Source: an uncultured Clostridium sp.
GTDB taxonomy: Bacteria; Bacillota_A; Clostridia; TANB77; CAG-508
NCBI GenBank assembly: GCA_930980675.1
Contig: CAKNIU010000002.1
Location: forward strand, 10,788 to 74,787
Reading direction: 5' to 3'
Length of the DNA: 64,000 nt
Shown here piece by piece: positions 14,722 through 23,601 of the stretch; position 1 is the stretch's first letter; every line of letters begins with the position of its first letter. Below the pieces are notes generated by a model that made no database searches, was not told the DNA's origin, and saw only the letters and a list, made by a program, of their open reading frames with translations. The position numbers were made by a program, and so were the translations under genes.

Positions 14722-15984
14722 ATGAAATATATTAATAGAAATTTGGAAAAAGAAATTGAAAAAATGATAGGAAAAGTTCCAGTAATTTTAGTTACAGGAG
14801 CCAGACAGACAGGAAAAAGCACTTTGCTAGAATATATAAACACAATCAGTCAAAACAAAATCAATTATGTTACATTGGATGATATGATTGAAAGAGCAAA
14901 TGCAATAGAAGACCCAGAAACATTTTTAAGAAGCCATGAAGCTCCACTAATAATTGATGAATTTCAATATGCTCCAAATTTATTATCATATATAAAAATA
15001 AAAGTAGATGAAGCAAGAAAAAATGAAATGTTTGGAGATGGTAAGCAAACAGGAACCATGTATTATTTAACAGGCTCACAAGTTTTTCAAACTATGAAAG
15101 AAGCTTCAGAATCACTTGCGGGTAGAATTGGAATTTTAGAGCTAAACACTTTATCTACTAGAGAAATTTACGGAAAAAGCGAAGAATGCTTTATTCCAGA
15201 TATAAACTTAATAAAGCAAAAAGAAAAATTGCCATATGAAATATTAGAAAAAGTTTTTGATAGAATATTAAAAGGAAGTTATCCGGCATTGTATAATGGG
15301 CAAGAAAACGATTTAGAAAACTTTTATTCATCATATATTAAAACATATATAGAAAGAGATATTAGAAAATTAATAAATGTAAAAGATGAAATAAAATTTT
15401 TAAAATTTATTTCAGCAGTTGCTGCTAGAACGGCTCAGGAGTATAATGCAAGTGAAATAGCTAATGATGTAGGAATAGATGCAAAAACAGTAGATGAATG
15501 GTTATCTATATTAAAAAATACATTTTTAGTATATATTCTTGGGCCATATTCAAATAATACGACGAGCCGAGCTGTAAAAAGACCAAAAATATATTTTATG
15601 GATACAGGACTAGCTTGTTATTTAGCTGGATATTTAGACGCAAGAACATTGGAAAGAAGTGCATACGCTGGTGCTATTTTTGAAACATATGTTGTGTCAG
15701 AAATAATAAAATCTTATAACAATAATGGTAGAGATACTAGATTGCACTTATATTATTACAGAGATAATAACCAAAAAGAAATTGACTTATTAATAATAGA
15801 CCAAAATAATATTTACCCTGTTGAAATTAAAAAAAGTGCTAATCCGGGAAAAGACGCAATCAAAAACTTTGATGTAGTAAATAAATTTGAAATGAATTCA
15901 CCAAATGGTATTGTAATTTCTCTAAGCAAAGATATACATGCTTTAGATGAGAAAAATTACATAGTGCCAATAGAATATTTGTAG
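14722..15984 (+). CDS. AAA+ ATPase with DUF4143 domain
   Basis: This is 420 residues from ATG 14722, twelve bases after AGAAAGGG; an in-frame ATG at 14713 and a GTG at 14686 are alternatives. Walker A is GARQTGKST (about residues 26-34) and Walker B is PLIIDEFQYAP. A middle winged-helix-like region is followed by a C-terminal DUF4143 module with the PD-(D/E)XK-like pattern 'YRDNNQKEIDLLIID...YPVEIK'. Members of this large AAA_14/DUF4143 family are abundant in gut anaerobes and have no agreed biochemical role; a nuclease-like C-terminus is suggested by the D...ExK residues. A second member lies at 62396-63748. A strong terminator follows. Confidence 0.8.
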   Translation: MKYINRNLEKEIEKMIGKVPVILVTGARQTGKSTLLEYINTISQNKINYVTLDDMIERANAIEDPETFLRSHEAPLIIDEFQYAPNLLSYIKIKVDEARKNEMFGDGKQTGTMYYLTGSQVFQTMKEASESLAGRIGILELNTLSTREIYGKSEECFIPDINLIKQKEKLPYEILEKVFDRILKGSYPALYNGQENDLENFYSSYIKTYIERDIRKLINVKDEIKFLKFISAVAARTAQEYNASEIANDVGIDAKTVDEWLSILKNTFLVYILGPYSNNTTSRAVKRPKIYFMDTGLACYLAGYLDARTLERSAYAGAIFETYVVSEIIKSYNNNGRDTRLHLYYYRDNNQKEIDLLIIDQNNIYPVEIKKSANPGKDAIKNFDVVNKFEMNSPNGIVISLSKDIHALDEKNYIVPIEYL

Positions 15985-16006
15985 AAAATTCGAAGAATAG
16001 TCAAAA

Positions 16007-16039
16007 AGAGCTTTCGATGAAGAAAGCTCTAATTTTTTC
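16007..16039 (+). terminator. Intrinsic terminator after the DUF4143 ATPase
   Basis: A 9-bp perfect stem (AGAGCTTTC 16007-16015, GAAAGCTCT 16022-16030) is followed by AATTTTTT. It separates the upstream genes from the polysaccharide locus. Confidence 0.85.
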
Positions 16040-16070
16040 TTAAAAGATATCAAATTAGTGCATCGAAGTA

Positions 16071-16099
16071 TTGATTTATCAATATAAAAAGTATATAAT
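16071..16099 (+). promoter_or_regulatory. Promoter at the head of the polysaccharide locus
   Basis: TTGATT (16071-16076), 17-base spacer, TATAAT (16094-16099), 34 bases before ATG 16133. With the terminator just upstream, this marks the start of the 34-kb locus. Confidence 0.8.
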
Positions 16100-16132
16100 T
16101 CTTTAGAGCTAACTTAATGATTAGGAGTAAAC

Positions 16133-17719
16133 ATGATAACTATAATAATTGCAATACTATTAATACTAGTAATTATATATATATTAAAAAGAATAAAACA
16201 TTCAAAGAAAAAAGTAATTTTACAAGTAGGCCCTTCACTCAAAGACAAGGGTGGAATGGTGACTGTAATGGAATCTATTATAAATTCACCACTTTCAAAA
16301 AAATACAATATAATTCATATACCAACATATGTATATGGAATAAAATTCCTTTTATTTTTTGCTTCAATTTTTAGAATTATTTTTTATAAATTAATTTATA
16401 GAGTAGAATTAGTTCATATTCATATGGCTTCTTATGGAAGCTTTTATAGAAAATCTATTATTATTTCATTATGTAAAATGCTACACATAAAAGTAGTACT
16501 ACATTGTCATGGAGCGTGTTTTGAAAAGTTTTACGATAGTGTAAAAGAAAGTAAAAAAGAATACATAAAAAAGACTTTTGCTAAAACTGAAAAAGTTATA
16601 GTTTTATCAGAAAGCTGGAAAGAATTTTTTAAAACGATTGTTGATGAAAATAAAATAGCTGTGTTATACAATTCAGTAAATGTTCCAAATAAAATAGACA
16701 GAAACGACTTAAATAAAGTTCCAACAGGGCTATTCTTAGGAAGAATAGGCAAAAGAAAAGGAGCTTATGATTTAATTGAAGCCGTAAAAGCACTGAAAAA
16801 TGAAGGAATTACGCTAAAAATCCTAATGGCAGGCGATGGAGAAATCCAAAAGGCTAAAGATATAATTAAAAAAGAAAATATTGAAGATAGAATTGAAGTT
16901 TTAGGATGGATAGATAATAAACAAAAAGAAGAATATTTAAAATCTTCGGATTTTTACATACTTCCTTCATATGATGAAGGAATGCCGATGTCCGTTTTAG
17001 AAGCAATGAGTTATTCATTGCCAGTTATAACAACTGATGTAGGAGGAATACCAGAAATAATACAGAATGAAGAAAATGGGATTTTGATTAAACCAGGGGA
17101 TAGTAAAGAAATAGCCAAAACAATAAAGCAATTATTAAATGATGAAAAACTAAGACAAAAAATATCGAAAAATGCATATAAAACTATATATAATAAATTT
17201 AACCTAGATAATTATATAAATTCATTAGATAAAATTTACAAAAAAATAAAGCGTAAAAATATAAAGGTTTGTCTAACATCTTCATCAGGTGGACACTTTA
17301 TGCAACTAAAGCAATTATTTAAAGCCACAAATCAATACAATACATTTATATTTACAGAAAAAAATGAAATATCAAAAGGATATAGCAATAAATATAAAAT
17401 GAATTATTTAATACAACAAGAACGAAAAAATGTAGGTTTTATTTTTGAATTTTTATATAATATTATAAAAGCATTTATTATAATTTTTGCAAAAAATCCT
17501 GATGTAGTAATTAGCACAGGTGCTGGAGCAACTACATTTGTGTGCTTATTTGTAAAAATATTTGGTGGAAAAGTAATTTATATAGAATCATTTGCAAAAA
17601 TAAATAGCAAAACAATAACGGGAAAAATAGTATACAAATTTGCAGATGAATTTTATGTACAATGGGAAGAAATGAAAAAGCTATACCCTAAAGCAAAATA
17701 TAATGGGGGAATATATTGA
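16133..17719 (+). CDS. Fused glycosyltransferase: GT4 domain plus Alg14-like (PssD) subunit
   Basis: This 528-residue protein has an N-terminal membrane helix. Residues ~20-372 are a GT-B glycosyltransferase of the GT4 type, with 'GPSLKDKGGMVTVMES' at the nucleotide-loop end and the E-x7-E site in 'SYDEGMPMSVLEAMSYSLPV'. From ~375 onward a second module starts with VCLTSSSGGHFMQL (about 380-392) and contains 'DVVISTGAGATTFVCLF'. These are hallmarks of Alg14/PssD/CpsF, the membrane subunit that recruits an Alg13-like catalytic partner. That partner follows immediately (17719-18204). One polypeptide therefore seems to hold one complete transferase and half of a second, perhaps adding two successive sugars at the membrane. 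AGGAG precedes the ATG. Confidence 0.85.
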   Translation: MITIIIAILLILVIIYILKRIKHSKKKVILQVGPSLKDKGGMVTVMESIINSPLSKKYNIIHIPTYVYGIKFLLFFASIFRIIFYKLIYRVELVHIHMASYGSFYRKSIIISLCKMLHIKVVLHCHGACFEKFYDSVKESKKEYIKKTFAKTEKVIVLSESWKEFFKTIVDENKIAVLYNSVNVPNKIDRNDLNKVPTGLFLGRIGKRKGAYDLIEAVKALKNEGITLKILMAGDGEIQKAKDIIKKENIEDRIEVLGWIDNKQKEEYLKSSDFYILPSYDEGMPMSVLEAMSYSLPVITTDVGGIPEIIQNEENGILIKPGDSKEIAKTIKQLLNDEKLRQKISKNAYKTIYNKFNLDNYINSLDKIYKKIKRKNIKVCLTSSSGGHFMQLKQLFKATNQYNTFIFTEKNEISKGYSNKYKMNYLIQQERKNVGFIFEFLYNIIKAFIIIFAKNPDVVISTGAGATTFVCLFVKIFGGKVIYIESFAKINSKTITGKIVYKFADEFYVQWEEMKKLYPKAKYNGGIY

Positions 17720-18204
17720 TGATATTTATAACACTAGGAACACAGAGATTTCAATTTGATAGAGTTTTAAAAGAAATAGACAAACTTATAGAAAATGGAA
17801 AAATAAATAAAGAAAATATACAGGTTCAATGTGTGTATAGTGAATATGAACCAAAAAACTTTAAAACTTTTAAATTAAAACCTCAAGACGAAATAGACAA
17901 AATAACAGATGAAGCAGATATTATAATTACACATAGTGGTACAGGAAGCATAATAAATTCACTAAAAAAGCAAAAGAAAATAATTATAATACCTAGGCTA
18001 AAAGAATATGGTGAACATGTAGATAATCATCAAATGGAACTTGCTAACGTATTTGGTCAAAAATTTGATATTCCAGTTGTAAAAGACATGGACAATCTTT
18101 ATAATGCAATAGAACATATAGATGAGTATAAACCAAAAAAGTGGAAAGAAAATAATGATGGACTAATTACTGCAATAGAAAACTCTATTGATAAATTATT
18201 ATAG
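17719..18204 (+). CDS. Alg13/PssE-like glycosyltransferase catalytic subunit
   Basis: This is 161 residues from ATG 17719, which overlaps the preceding stop by one base (TGATG); GGGGGA lies eight bases upstream. An in-frame TTG one codon earlier is less likely. 'IFITLGTQRFQFDRVLKEID' and 'ADIIITHSGTGSIINSL' are the Alg13/PssE (GT28 C-terminal) signatures; the 'HSGTGS' loop binds UDP. In this family the soluble subunit works only when bound to an Alg14/PssD membrane subunit, which here is the C-terminal half of the upstream fusion. The one-base overlap supports coupled synthesis in equal amounts. Confidence 0.85.
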   Translation: MIFITLGTQRFQFDRVLKEIDKLIENGKINKENIQVQCVYSEYEPKNFKTFKLKPQDEIDKITDEADIIITHSGTGSIINSLKKQKKIIIIPRLKEYGEHVDNHQMELANVFGQKFDIPVVKDMDNLYNAIEHIDEYKPKKWKENNDGLITAIENSIDKLL

Positions 18205-18243
18205 TTATAAATTAAAATTGATAAATTACTATAGTTAAAAATT
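18187..18243 (+). repeat. 30-bp tandem duplication over the Alg13-like stop codon
   Basis: Copies 18187-18213 and 18217-18243 agree at 25 of 27 positions. The unit contains the last codons (IDKLL) and the stop, so the second copy is an untranslated echo of the gene end. Confidence 0.6.
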
Positions 18244-18291
18244 GCAAATAAAAGCAAAATATAAATCTAAAAATATTGTGGGAGAAAATTT

Positions 18292-19173
18292 ATGATTACA
18301 GAAAAACTTAGAGACATTTACAGAAGTTTAATGGCGGTTATTTCAAATATATCACCAACTTTGACAAGTCAAATTTATTATTTTTCAAAATTTAAGAAAA
18401 AAATAAACTTGAAAAATCCACAAACATTTAATGAAAAGCTTATGTATCTTAAACTAAACGAATATGAACATAATGAATTAATAACTAAATGTTCAGATAA
18501 ATACAAAGTAAGAGAATATGTAAAAGAATGTGGACTAGAAAACACATTAAATGATTTGCTAGGTGTTTATAATAATGCTAATGAAATAGACTTTAGTAAG
18601 TTTCCAAATCAATTTGTATTAAAATGCAATCATGCATCAGGATTTAACATAATTTGTGAGGATAAATCTCAACTTAATATAGAAAAAACAAAAAAGAAAT
18701 TAAATAAATGGTTAAAAACAGATTATTGGAAATATGTTGCAGAAATGCAATACAAAAATGCAGACAAAAAAATAATATGCGAAAAATATTTGAAATCAAA
18801 AGATGAAAATAGTATAGAAGACTATAAAATATATTGTTTTAATGGAAAACCAACAATATGCTTAGTTTGCATTGGTAGAAACTTAGGAAAACCAAAAAAA
18901 TTCTTTTTTGACCAAGACTGGAACTTGTTAAAAATAAATAAAGACAGTAAAGAATTATCAAATGAATATGTAATAGAAAAACCAGCTAATATAAATGAAA
19001 TGTATGAATATGCAAAAAAATTATCAAAACCATTTAAATTTGTTAGAGTAGATTTTTATAATTACAATGGCAAAGTAATATTTGGAGAATTAACCTTTAC
19101 TCCAGCTGGATGCACAAGTACAAGCTACATTGATAACTGGGATCAAAAATTGGGTGAAATGTTAAATATATAA
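18292..19173 (+). CDS. TupA-like ATP-grasp protein
   Basis: This 293-residue protein belongs to the TupA-like ATP-grasp family found in teichuronopeptide and capsule clusters. It shows the N-terminal 'KNPQTFNEKLMYLKLNEY', a 'SDKYKVREYVKECG' helix, 'NQFVLKCNHASGFN' in the nucleotide-binding region, and 'FKFVRVDFYNYNGKVIFGEL' near the C-terminus with metal-binding acids. Such enzymes are thought to use ATP to couple a carboxylate (amino acid, peptide or uronic acid) with an amine. The UDP-glucose dehydrogenase in this locus would give a uronic acid with a free carboxyl, a plausible acceptor. Many members are annotated loosely as glycosyltransferases, but no GT motif is seen. Confidence 0.75.
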   Translation: MITEKLRDIYRSLMAVISNISPTLTSQIYYFSKFKKKINLKNPQTFNEKLMYLKLNEYEHNELITKCSDKYKVREYVKECGLENTLNDLLGVYNNANEIDFSKFPNQFVLKCNHASGFNIICEDKSQLNIEKTKKKLNKWLKTDYWKYVAEMQYKNADKKIICEKYLKSKDENSIEDYKIYCFNGKPTICLVCIGRNLGKPKKFFFDQDWNLLKINKDSKELSNEYVIEKPANINEMYEYAKKLSKPFKFVRVDFYNYNGKVIFGELTFTPAGCTSTSYIDNWDQKLGEMLNI

Positions 19174-19273
19174 AACTTAAATGTTACAATTCACAGCTTA
19201 AATAATTTGCTTAAGCTTCAATATATATTCTTTCACATATTAGTAAAATTTTAATAAAAGAGAGGATTTAAAA

Positions 19274-20236
19274 TTGGAAAAGATAAGTGTATTAGTGCCA
19301 ATTTATAATGCAGAAAAATATATAGAAAAATGCTTAGATAGTATAGTAAATCAAACATATGAAAACATAGAAATAGTATTAATAGAAGATGGTTCAACAG
19401 ACAATTCTCTAGAAATTATAAAAGAATATTCAAAACAAGATAAAAGAATAAAAATAATTTCAATTAAAAATAATGGAGTAGCGGATGCAAGAAATAAGGC
19501 TTTAGAAAATGCTACTGGAGATTATGTAACTTTTGTGGACAGTGATGATTATGTAGAAAAAGATTATGTAGAAACATTGTATACAAATCTAAAGAAATAT
19601 GAAGCAGATATTGCAGTATGCAATTGTTATAACATAATAGAAAAAACAGGTAGCAAAAATTTTAAAACATTTGGCATAAATAAAGTAAAAGAATTTAATA
19701 ATATAGAAGCGGTAGAAAATTTATTTTATTATAACTTTTTTAGACACAGCCCATGGGGAAAGCTATATAAAAAAAATTTATGGAATAATATAAAATTTCC
19801 AGTAGGAAAAAATTATGAAGACTTAGCAACTATTTATAAACTCTTTTTAAAAAGCAAAAACGTTATTTATATTCCAAAAGAAAAATATAACTATTTAATT
19901 AGACAAGGTAGTATAGTTCACAATGAAATGAAAAAAGAAGATGTAGAAGCTATATTAGAATACACTCAAAAAATTCTGCAAGACATAACTCAAAATTATC
20001 CTACGCTCATTCCATCAGCGGAATATATGGTTACATACTTAAATTTATCTTTATGGAAAAAAGTACCTGTAGGCAAATATAAAGAATATGACAAAACTAT
20101 AAAAAATAATATAAAAAAATATAGAATATCAATTATAAAAAATAAAAAAGTCAATAAAAAACCAAAATGCATGATGCTCTTATCTTTTCTTGGAAGAAGA
20201 ATATATAGACCAATAATCTTAAGAGTAAAAAAATAA
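19274..20236 (+). CDS. Family 2 glycosyltransferase
   Basis: This 320-residue protein uses TTG 19274 as start, with AGAGAGGA eight bases upstream. The GT-A core is at the N-terminus: ISVLVPIYNAEKYIEKCLDS, IEDGSTDNS, and the metal-binding VDSDDYV at about residues 92-98, followed by 'PWGKLYKK' and 'NYEDLATIYKLF' typical of EpsJ/CpsJ-like transferases. The C-terminus is basic and probably membrane-associated. It transfers a sugar from an NDP donor to the lipid-linked repeat unit at the cytoplasmic face; the sugar cannot be read from the sequence. It belongs to the early polysaccharide block, between the TupA-like gene and the EpsG-type polymerase. Confidence 0.88.
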   Translation: MEKISVLVPIYNAEKYIEKCLDSIVNQTYENIEIVLIEDGSTDNSLEIIKEYSKQDKRIKIISIKNNGVADARNKALENATGDYVTFVDSDDYVEKDYVETLYTNLKKYEADIAVCNCYNIIEKTGSKNFKTFGINKVKEFNNIEAVENLFYYNFFRHSPWGKLYKKNLWNNIKFPVGKNYEDLATIYKLFLKSKNVIYIPKEKYNYLIRQGSIVHNEMKKEDVEAILEYTQKILQDITQNYPTLIPSAEYMVTYLNLSLWKKVPVGKYKEYDKTIKNNIKKYRISIIKNKKVNKKPKCMMLLSFLGRRIYRPIILRVKK

Positions 20237-20303
20237 GATAAAAAGCAGTATCATGAAAGCATACAATTATAAAAGTAAAAATATTAAATAAAAGGTGAGA
20301 AAA

Positions 20304-21503
20304 ATGATACCATATATAATTATAATAGCCATATCGACTGCATTAGTATATGCAAGTATAAAAATAGAAGAAAAAACAGATAATAAGTTAATAATATATA
20401 TTGCAAGAGCAGTTGCAATATTATTTCCAGCAATTATTGCCGGAATAAGGTATAATGTAGGCACAGATAATGTAGGGACATATAAGAAATTTTTTGATGA
20501 AATAGTATCAGGAGAAATAACATATAGATTAAGAGAATTTGAAATAGGATATGTTCTTTTAAATAAACTAATTATATGGCTTGGAGGAAATTATAATGTA
20601 TTAATGTTTACAGCATCATTAATAACAATTACACCAATATATTTTGGACTATTACATTACAAAGAAAAAATAAGTGTTCCACTTGGATTTTTCATGTTTA
20701 TGGTAATATTTTATCAAAAATCATTTAATTTAGTAAGACAAATGATGTCAGTAGCAATTATATTCTTTGGATTCACATATTTAGATTTCAAAGAAGAAGG
20801 AAAAGAGCATAAAAAATATATTATAATACAATGCATAAAATACATTGCATGTGTGCTGATAGCAGGATTATTCCAAAGAACATCACTAATAATGCTAATA
20901 ATTCCATTTGTAAAAGAAATGTATGCAAATCCAAAATACAAATTTTTGAGCATAGCTTCATATATAGTTTTAATTGCAATAATATTAAATTTTGAATTTA
21001 TAGGTCAAATTATGGCAAAAAGTGAAAAACTATATTACTATTCAATGTATTTTGATAAAGAAGGAGATACACAACTTTCTATAGCATATTTTATAAGAAT
21101 AATCCCTGTTATAATACCATTTTTCTTTGTTATGAAAAAAATAACAAAAGATAAACAAATGAATTTGTTATATAGCATGACTGTAATAGGATGTATATTG
21201 CTATTGCTTGGATATTTAACTTCTACATGGGGAGAAAGAATATCATATTATTTTAGCATTTTCCAAATTGTAATGTTCCCATACTTTATAAGATGTTTAA
21301 AAGATAATAAATTTTTATATATTGCTTCAACAGTTTTAATAATTGCATTCAATTTGGCAATATGGTATTATGATTATATATACATGGGAAGAGATGAAAC
21401 TGTGCCTTATAAAACAATATTTGGCATAAATAGAAACGTAGAGCAAGAAGAAAACAATCTTGTTAATAATTATGAAATAAATATGGTGGAAAAAGTCGAA
21501 TGA
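20304..21503 (+). CDS. EpsG-family membrane protein (Wzy-like polymerase)
   Basis: This is 399 residues from ATG 20304 with AAAGGTGAG at 20291-20299. About ten membrane segments are visible. The segment 'GIRYNVGTDNVGTYKKFFDE' is the EpsG-family signature after the second helix, and 'GYVLLNKLI' and 'FNLVRQMMSVAIIFFGF' are also typical. EpsG-type proteins are the presumed polymerases of Wzx/Wzy-type exopolysaccharides, acting on the outer face of the membrane. A second, unrelated Wzy candidate lies at 33763. The stop overlaps the next gene's ATG by four bases, coupling it to the flippase. Confidence 0.85.
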   Translation: MIPYIIIIAISTALVYASIKIEEKTDNKLIIYIARAVAILFPAIIAGIRYNVGTDNVGTYKKFFDEIVSGEITYRLREFEIGYVLLNKLIIWLGGNYNVLMFTASLITITPIYFGLLHYKEKISVPLGFFMFMVIFYQKSFNLVRQMMSVAIIFFGFTYLDFKEEGKEHKKYIIIQCIKYIACVLIAGLFQRTSLIMLIIPFVKEMYANPKYKFLSIASYIVLIAIILNFEFIGQIMAKSEKLYYYSMYFDKEGDTQLSIAYFIRIIPVIIPFFFVMKKITKDKQMNLLYSMTVIGCILLLLGYLTSTWGERISYYFSIFQIVMFPYFIRCLKDNKFLYIASTVLIIAFNLAIWYYDYIYMGRDETVPYKTIFGINRNVEQEENNLVNNYEINMVEKVE

Positions 21504-22964
21504 AAAAGAAAAGCGTATCAACAAATTATATATACAATTTATTATATCAAATTTTTATCATTATTTTGCCCATAATAACTACACCTTACTTATCTAGAGT
21601 ATTAGGTGCAGAAGGAATAGGCATATATAGTTATACTACATCAATAATTACATATTTTACATTAGTAGGATCACTAGGAATAACTTATTTACGGACAAAG
21701 GGAACTAGCAAAGTATCAAGACAATAAAGAAAAATTAAGTAAAACTTTTTTGTCCCTATTTGTGCTAAGAACCATAACGTTGGGGTTATCATGCTTATTA
21801 TTCCTAGTAGTATTCTGCATAAATAATAGATATTCTACATTCTATAGAATACTTATACTAGAAATCATATCAGCAATGTTAGACATTTCATGGTTATACC
21901 AAGGTATGGAAGATTTTAAAAAAATCACAATAAGGAATTTTATTATCAAAATAACCAGTATTTTATTGATTTTTACTTTGGTAAAAGATGAGAATGGTCT
22001 AATTATATATATGATAATTTATGTTTTAACTAATGTTCTAGGAAATGGTTCTTTATGGATAAAAATAAATAAATATATAGATTTTAAATTTATAAAAAAC
22101 ATAAAAATAAAAAAATATATAAGACCAGCAATTACAATGCTTATACCACAAATTGCATCCTCAATTTACACTGTGCTAGATAAAACTATGCTTGGATTCT
22201 TATGTAATGATATATCAGAAGTAGGTTATTATGAACAAGCACAAAAAATAGCCAAAATATCACTTACAGTAATAACAGCATTCAATACTGTACTAGTACC
22301 CAAAATAGCAAAGAATTTCTATGATGGTCAATATGAAAAAGTGAATGAATATATGGCAAAAACTTTTAACTTTATTTGGTTTTTATCAGTACCAATGATG
22401 TTTGGAATGATTGCCATTTCTGACAAATTTGTACCATGGTTCTTTGGACAAGGATTTGAAAAAGTAAGCATTCTGTTAAAATGCACCACGCCTATTATTG
22501 TATTTATTGCATTTTCTACAGCAATCGGGTTACAATATTTAATGTCAATAGGAAAGCAAAATATTCATACAAAAAATGTTATTATAGGAGCAATTATAAA
22601 TACGGTTGTGAATTTTTTACTTATTCCGAGATTTACATCTATTGGAGCAGTAATTGCATCAGTTATAGCTGAAGGATTTATAGCTATATCTGAAACAATA
22701 TACATTGTAAAAAAAGGTGGAATAAAATTATCAAGTGTATTTAATAAATGTTGGCACTATTTTGTAGCAGGATTAATAATGTTAGTAATTACATATTTTA
22801 CCGGTACAAATTTTGATGCAACAATAAGTACAACTGCAATTCAAATAATTGTAGGAATTATAACATATACAGTTATATTAATATTATTAAAAGATGAATT
22901 CTTAAAAGAAGTAATGAAAACATTAAAAAATAAAATTTCGACAAAATTTTCAAAAAAATGTTGA
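21500..22964 (+). pseudogene. wzx: Wzx-type flippase, frameshifted
   Basis: An N-terminal part (21500-21727) reads MKKKSVSTNYIYNLLYQ to SYTTSIITYFTLVGSLGITY and then shifts into TKGTSKVSRQ and a stop. The rest continues in the +1 frame from about 21690 (GQRELAKYQDNKEKLSKTF) to 22964. The intact flippase at 36984 has GSLGIALYGQREIAYYQ at the same place, which locates the extra base in the TTATTTACGGA stretch (about 21686-21694). Together the two parts give about 487 residues with 12-14 membrane segments, the MATE-like polysaccharide exporter family. The later part also has ATG 21750, but a flippase lacking its first two helices is unlikely to work. This is either a real loss, with 36984 covering for it, or a sequencing error. 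Confidence 0.85.
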
Positions 22965-22990
22965 CGAGATAATAAAAAAAGTTTTATAAT
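22961..22990 (+). promoter_or_regulatory. Promoter for the short sortase-substrate gene
   Basis: TTGACG (22961-22966) overlaps the flippase stop; 18-base spacer, then TATAAT (22985-22990). Confidence 0.7.
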
Positions 22991-23085
22991 AGTATTAGTT
23001 TAGAAAATGTAATAATTTTCTTGCTATAATTTGTTGAAAAACACAAATAATAAAATTAGAGTCAAAAGAAGAAAGGATGAATACT

Positions 23086-23442
23086 ATGAAAAATTCAATG
23101 AAGTATGTTGCAATTTCAATAGTTATGATTTTTGTAGTTTTATTTTTTACAATGCTAAGAGCTAACGCAGCAAGTATTACAATAACAAATCCAAATCAAA
23201 ATGGAACAAACAACACAAATAGTACAAACAATCTAAATACTAATTTGTTAAATACAAATGCTGCACCAGTAAACAATGCACAAGAAAAAGAAAACCTTGT
23301 TAGCGTTAATCAAATTAATGACGCAGAAAAAGATATCCCACAAACTGGTGAGACAGATGTTTACATTATAGCAGGTATAGCAGTTATTACAATAGCTGTA
23401 GGTGCTTTCGCATTTATCAAATCAAGAAAATATGATATCTAA
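23086..23442 (+). CDS. Short wall-anchored protein with IPQTG sorting signal
   Basis: This is 118 residues from ATG 23086, nine bases after GAAAGG; an in-frame ATG at 23077 abuts that site and is less likely. It has a signal peptide ending near RANAA, about 50 residues rich in Asn and Thr with no recognisable fold, then IPQTGE, a membrane helix and a KSRKYDI tail. It is thus almost only an anchor: a secreted, low-complexity stub fixed to the wall. The signal differs from the SPKTF of the giant protein and resembles that of the cohesin-like protein at 46913 (IPQTG), so both probably use another sortase outside this window. It has its own promoter and a strong terminator, so it may be made at high level. 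Confidence 0.8.
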   Translation: MKNSMKYVAISIVMIFVVLFFTMLRANAASITITNPNQNGTNNTNSTNNLNTNLLNTNAAPVNNAQEKENLVSVNQINDAEKDIPQTGETDVYIIAGIAVITIAVGAFAFIKSRKYDI

Positions 23443-23486
23443 TTATGTATAAAAATCAAAAAAATAAATAAAAAGTTGCAACTTAA

Positions 23487-23519
23487 AAGAGTATCGGAAT
23501 AACTGATGCTCTTTTTTTT
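23487..23519 (+). terminator. Intrinsic terminator after the IPQTG stub
   Basis: An 11-bp stem with two G-T pairs (AAGAGTATCGG 23487-23497, CTGATGCTCTT 23503-23513) and a 5-base loop is followed by a run of Ts. Confidence 0.85.
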
Positions 23520-23539
23520 GCAAAAAAACAAATTAATGG

Positions 23540-23568
23540 TTTACAAAATATTTATTTAGTGGTAAAAT
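23540..23568 (+). promoter_or_regulatory. Promoter for the first LCP gene
   Basis: TTTACA (23540-23545), 17-base spacer, TAAAAT (23563-23568), 33 bases before ATG 23602. Confidence 0.6.
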
Positions 23569-23601
23569 TAATATTGACTAAAGAAAATAGGAGATAATAA
23601 A

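Noticed and set aside
21686..21700. Shared hexamer CGGACA at both the cotJC and wzx frameshifts as a hotspot
   Set aside because: In wzx the extra base can equally be a T in the TTT run just before, so the coincidence is not supported.
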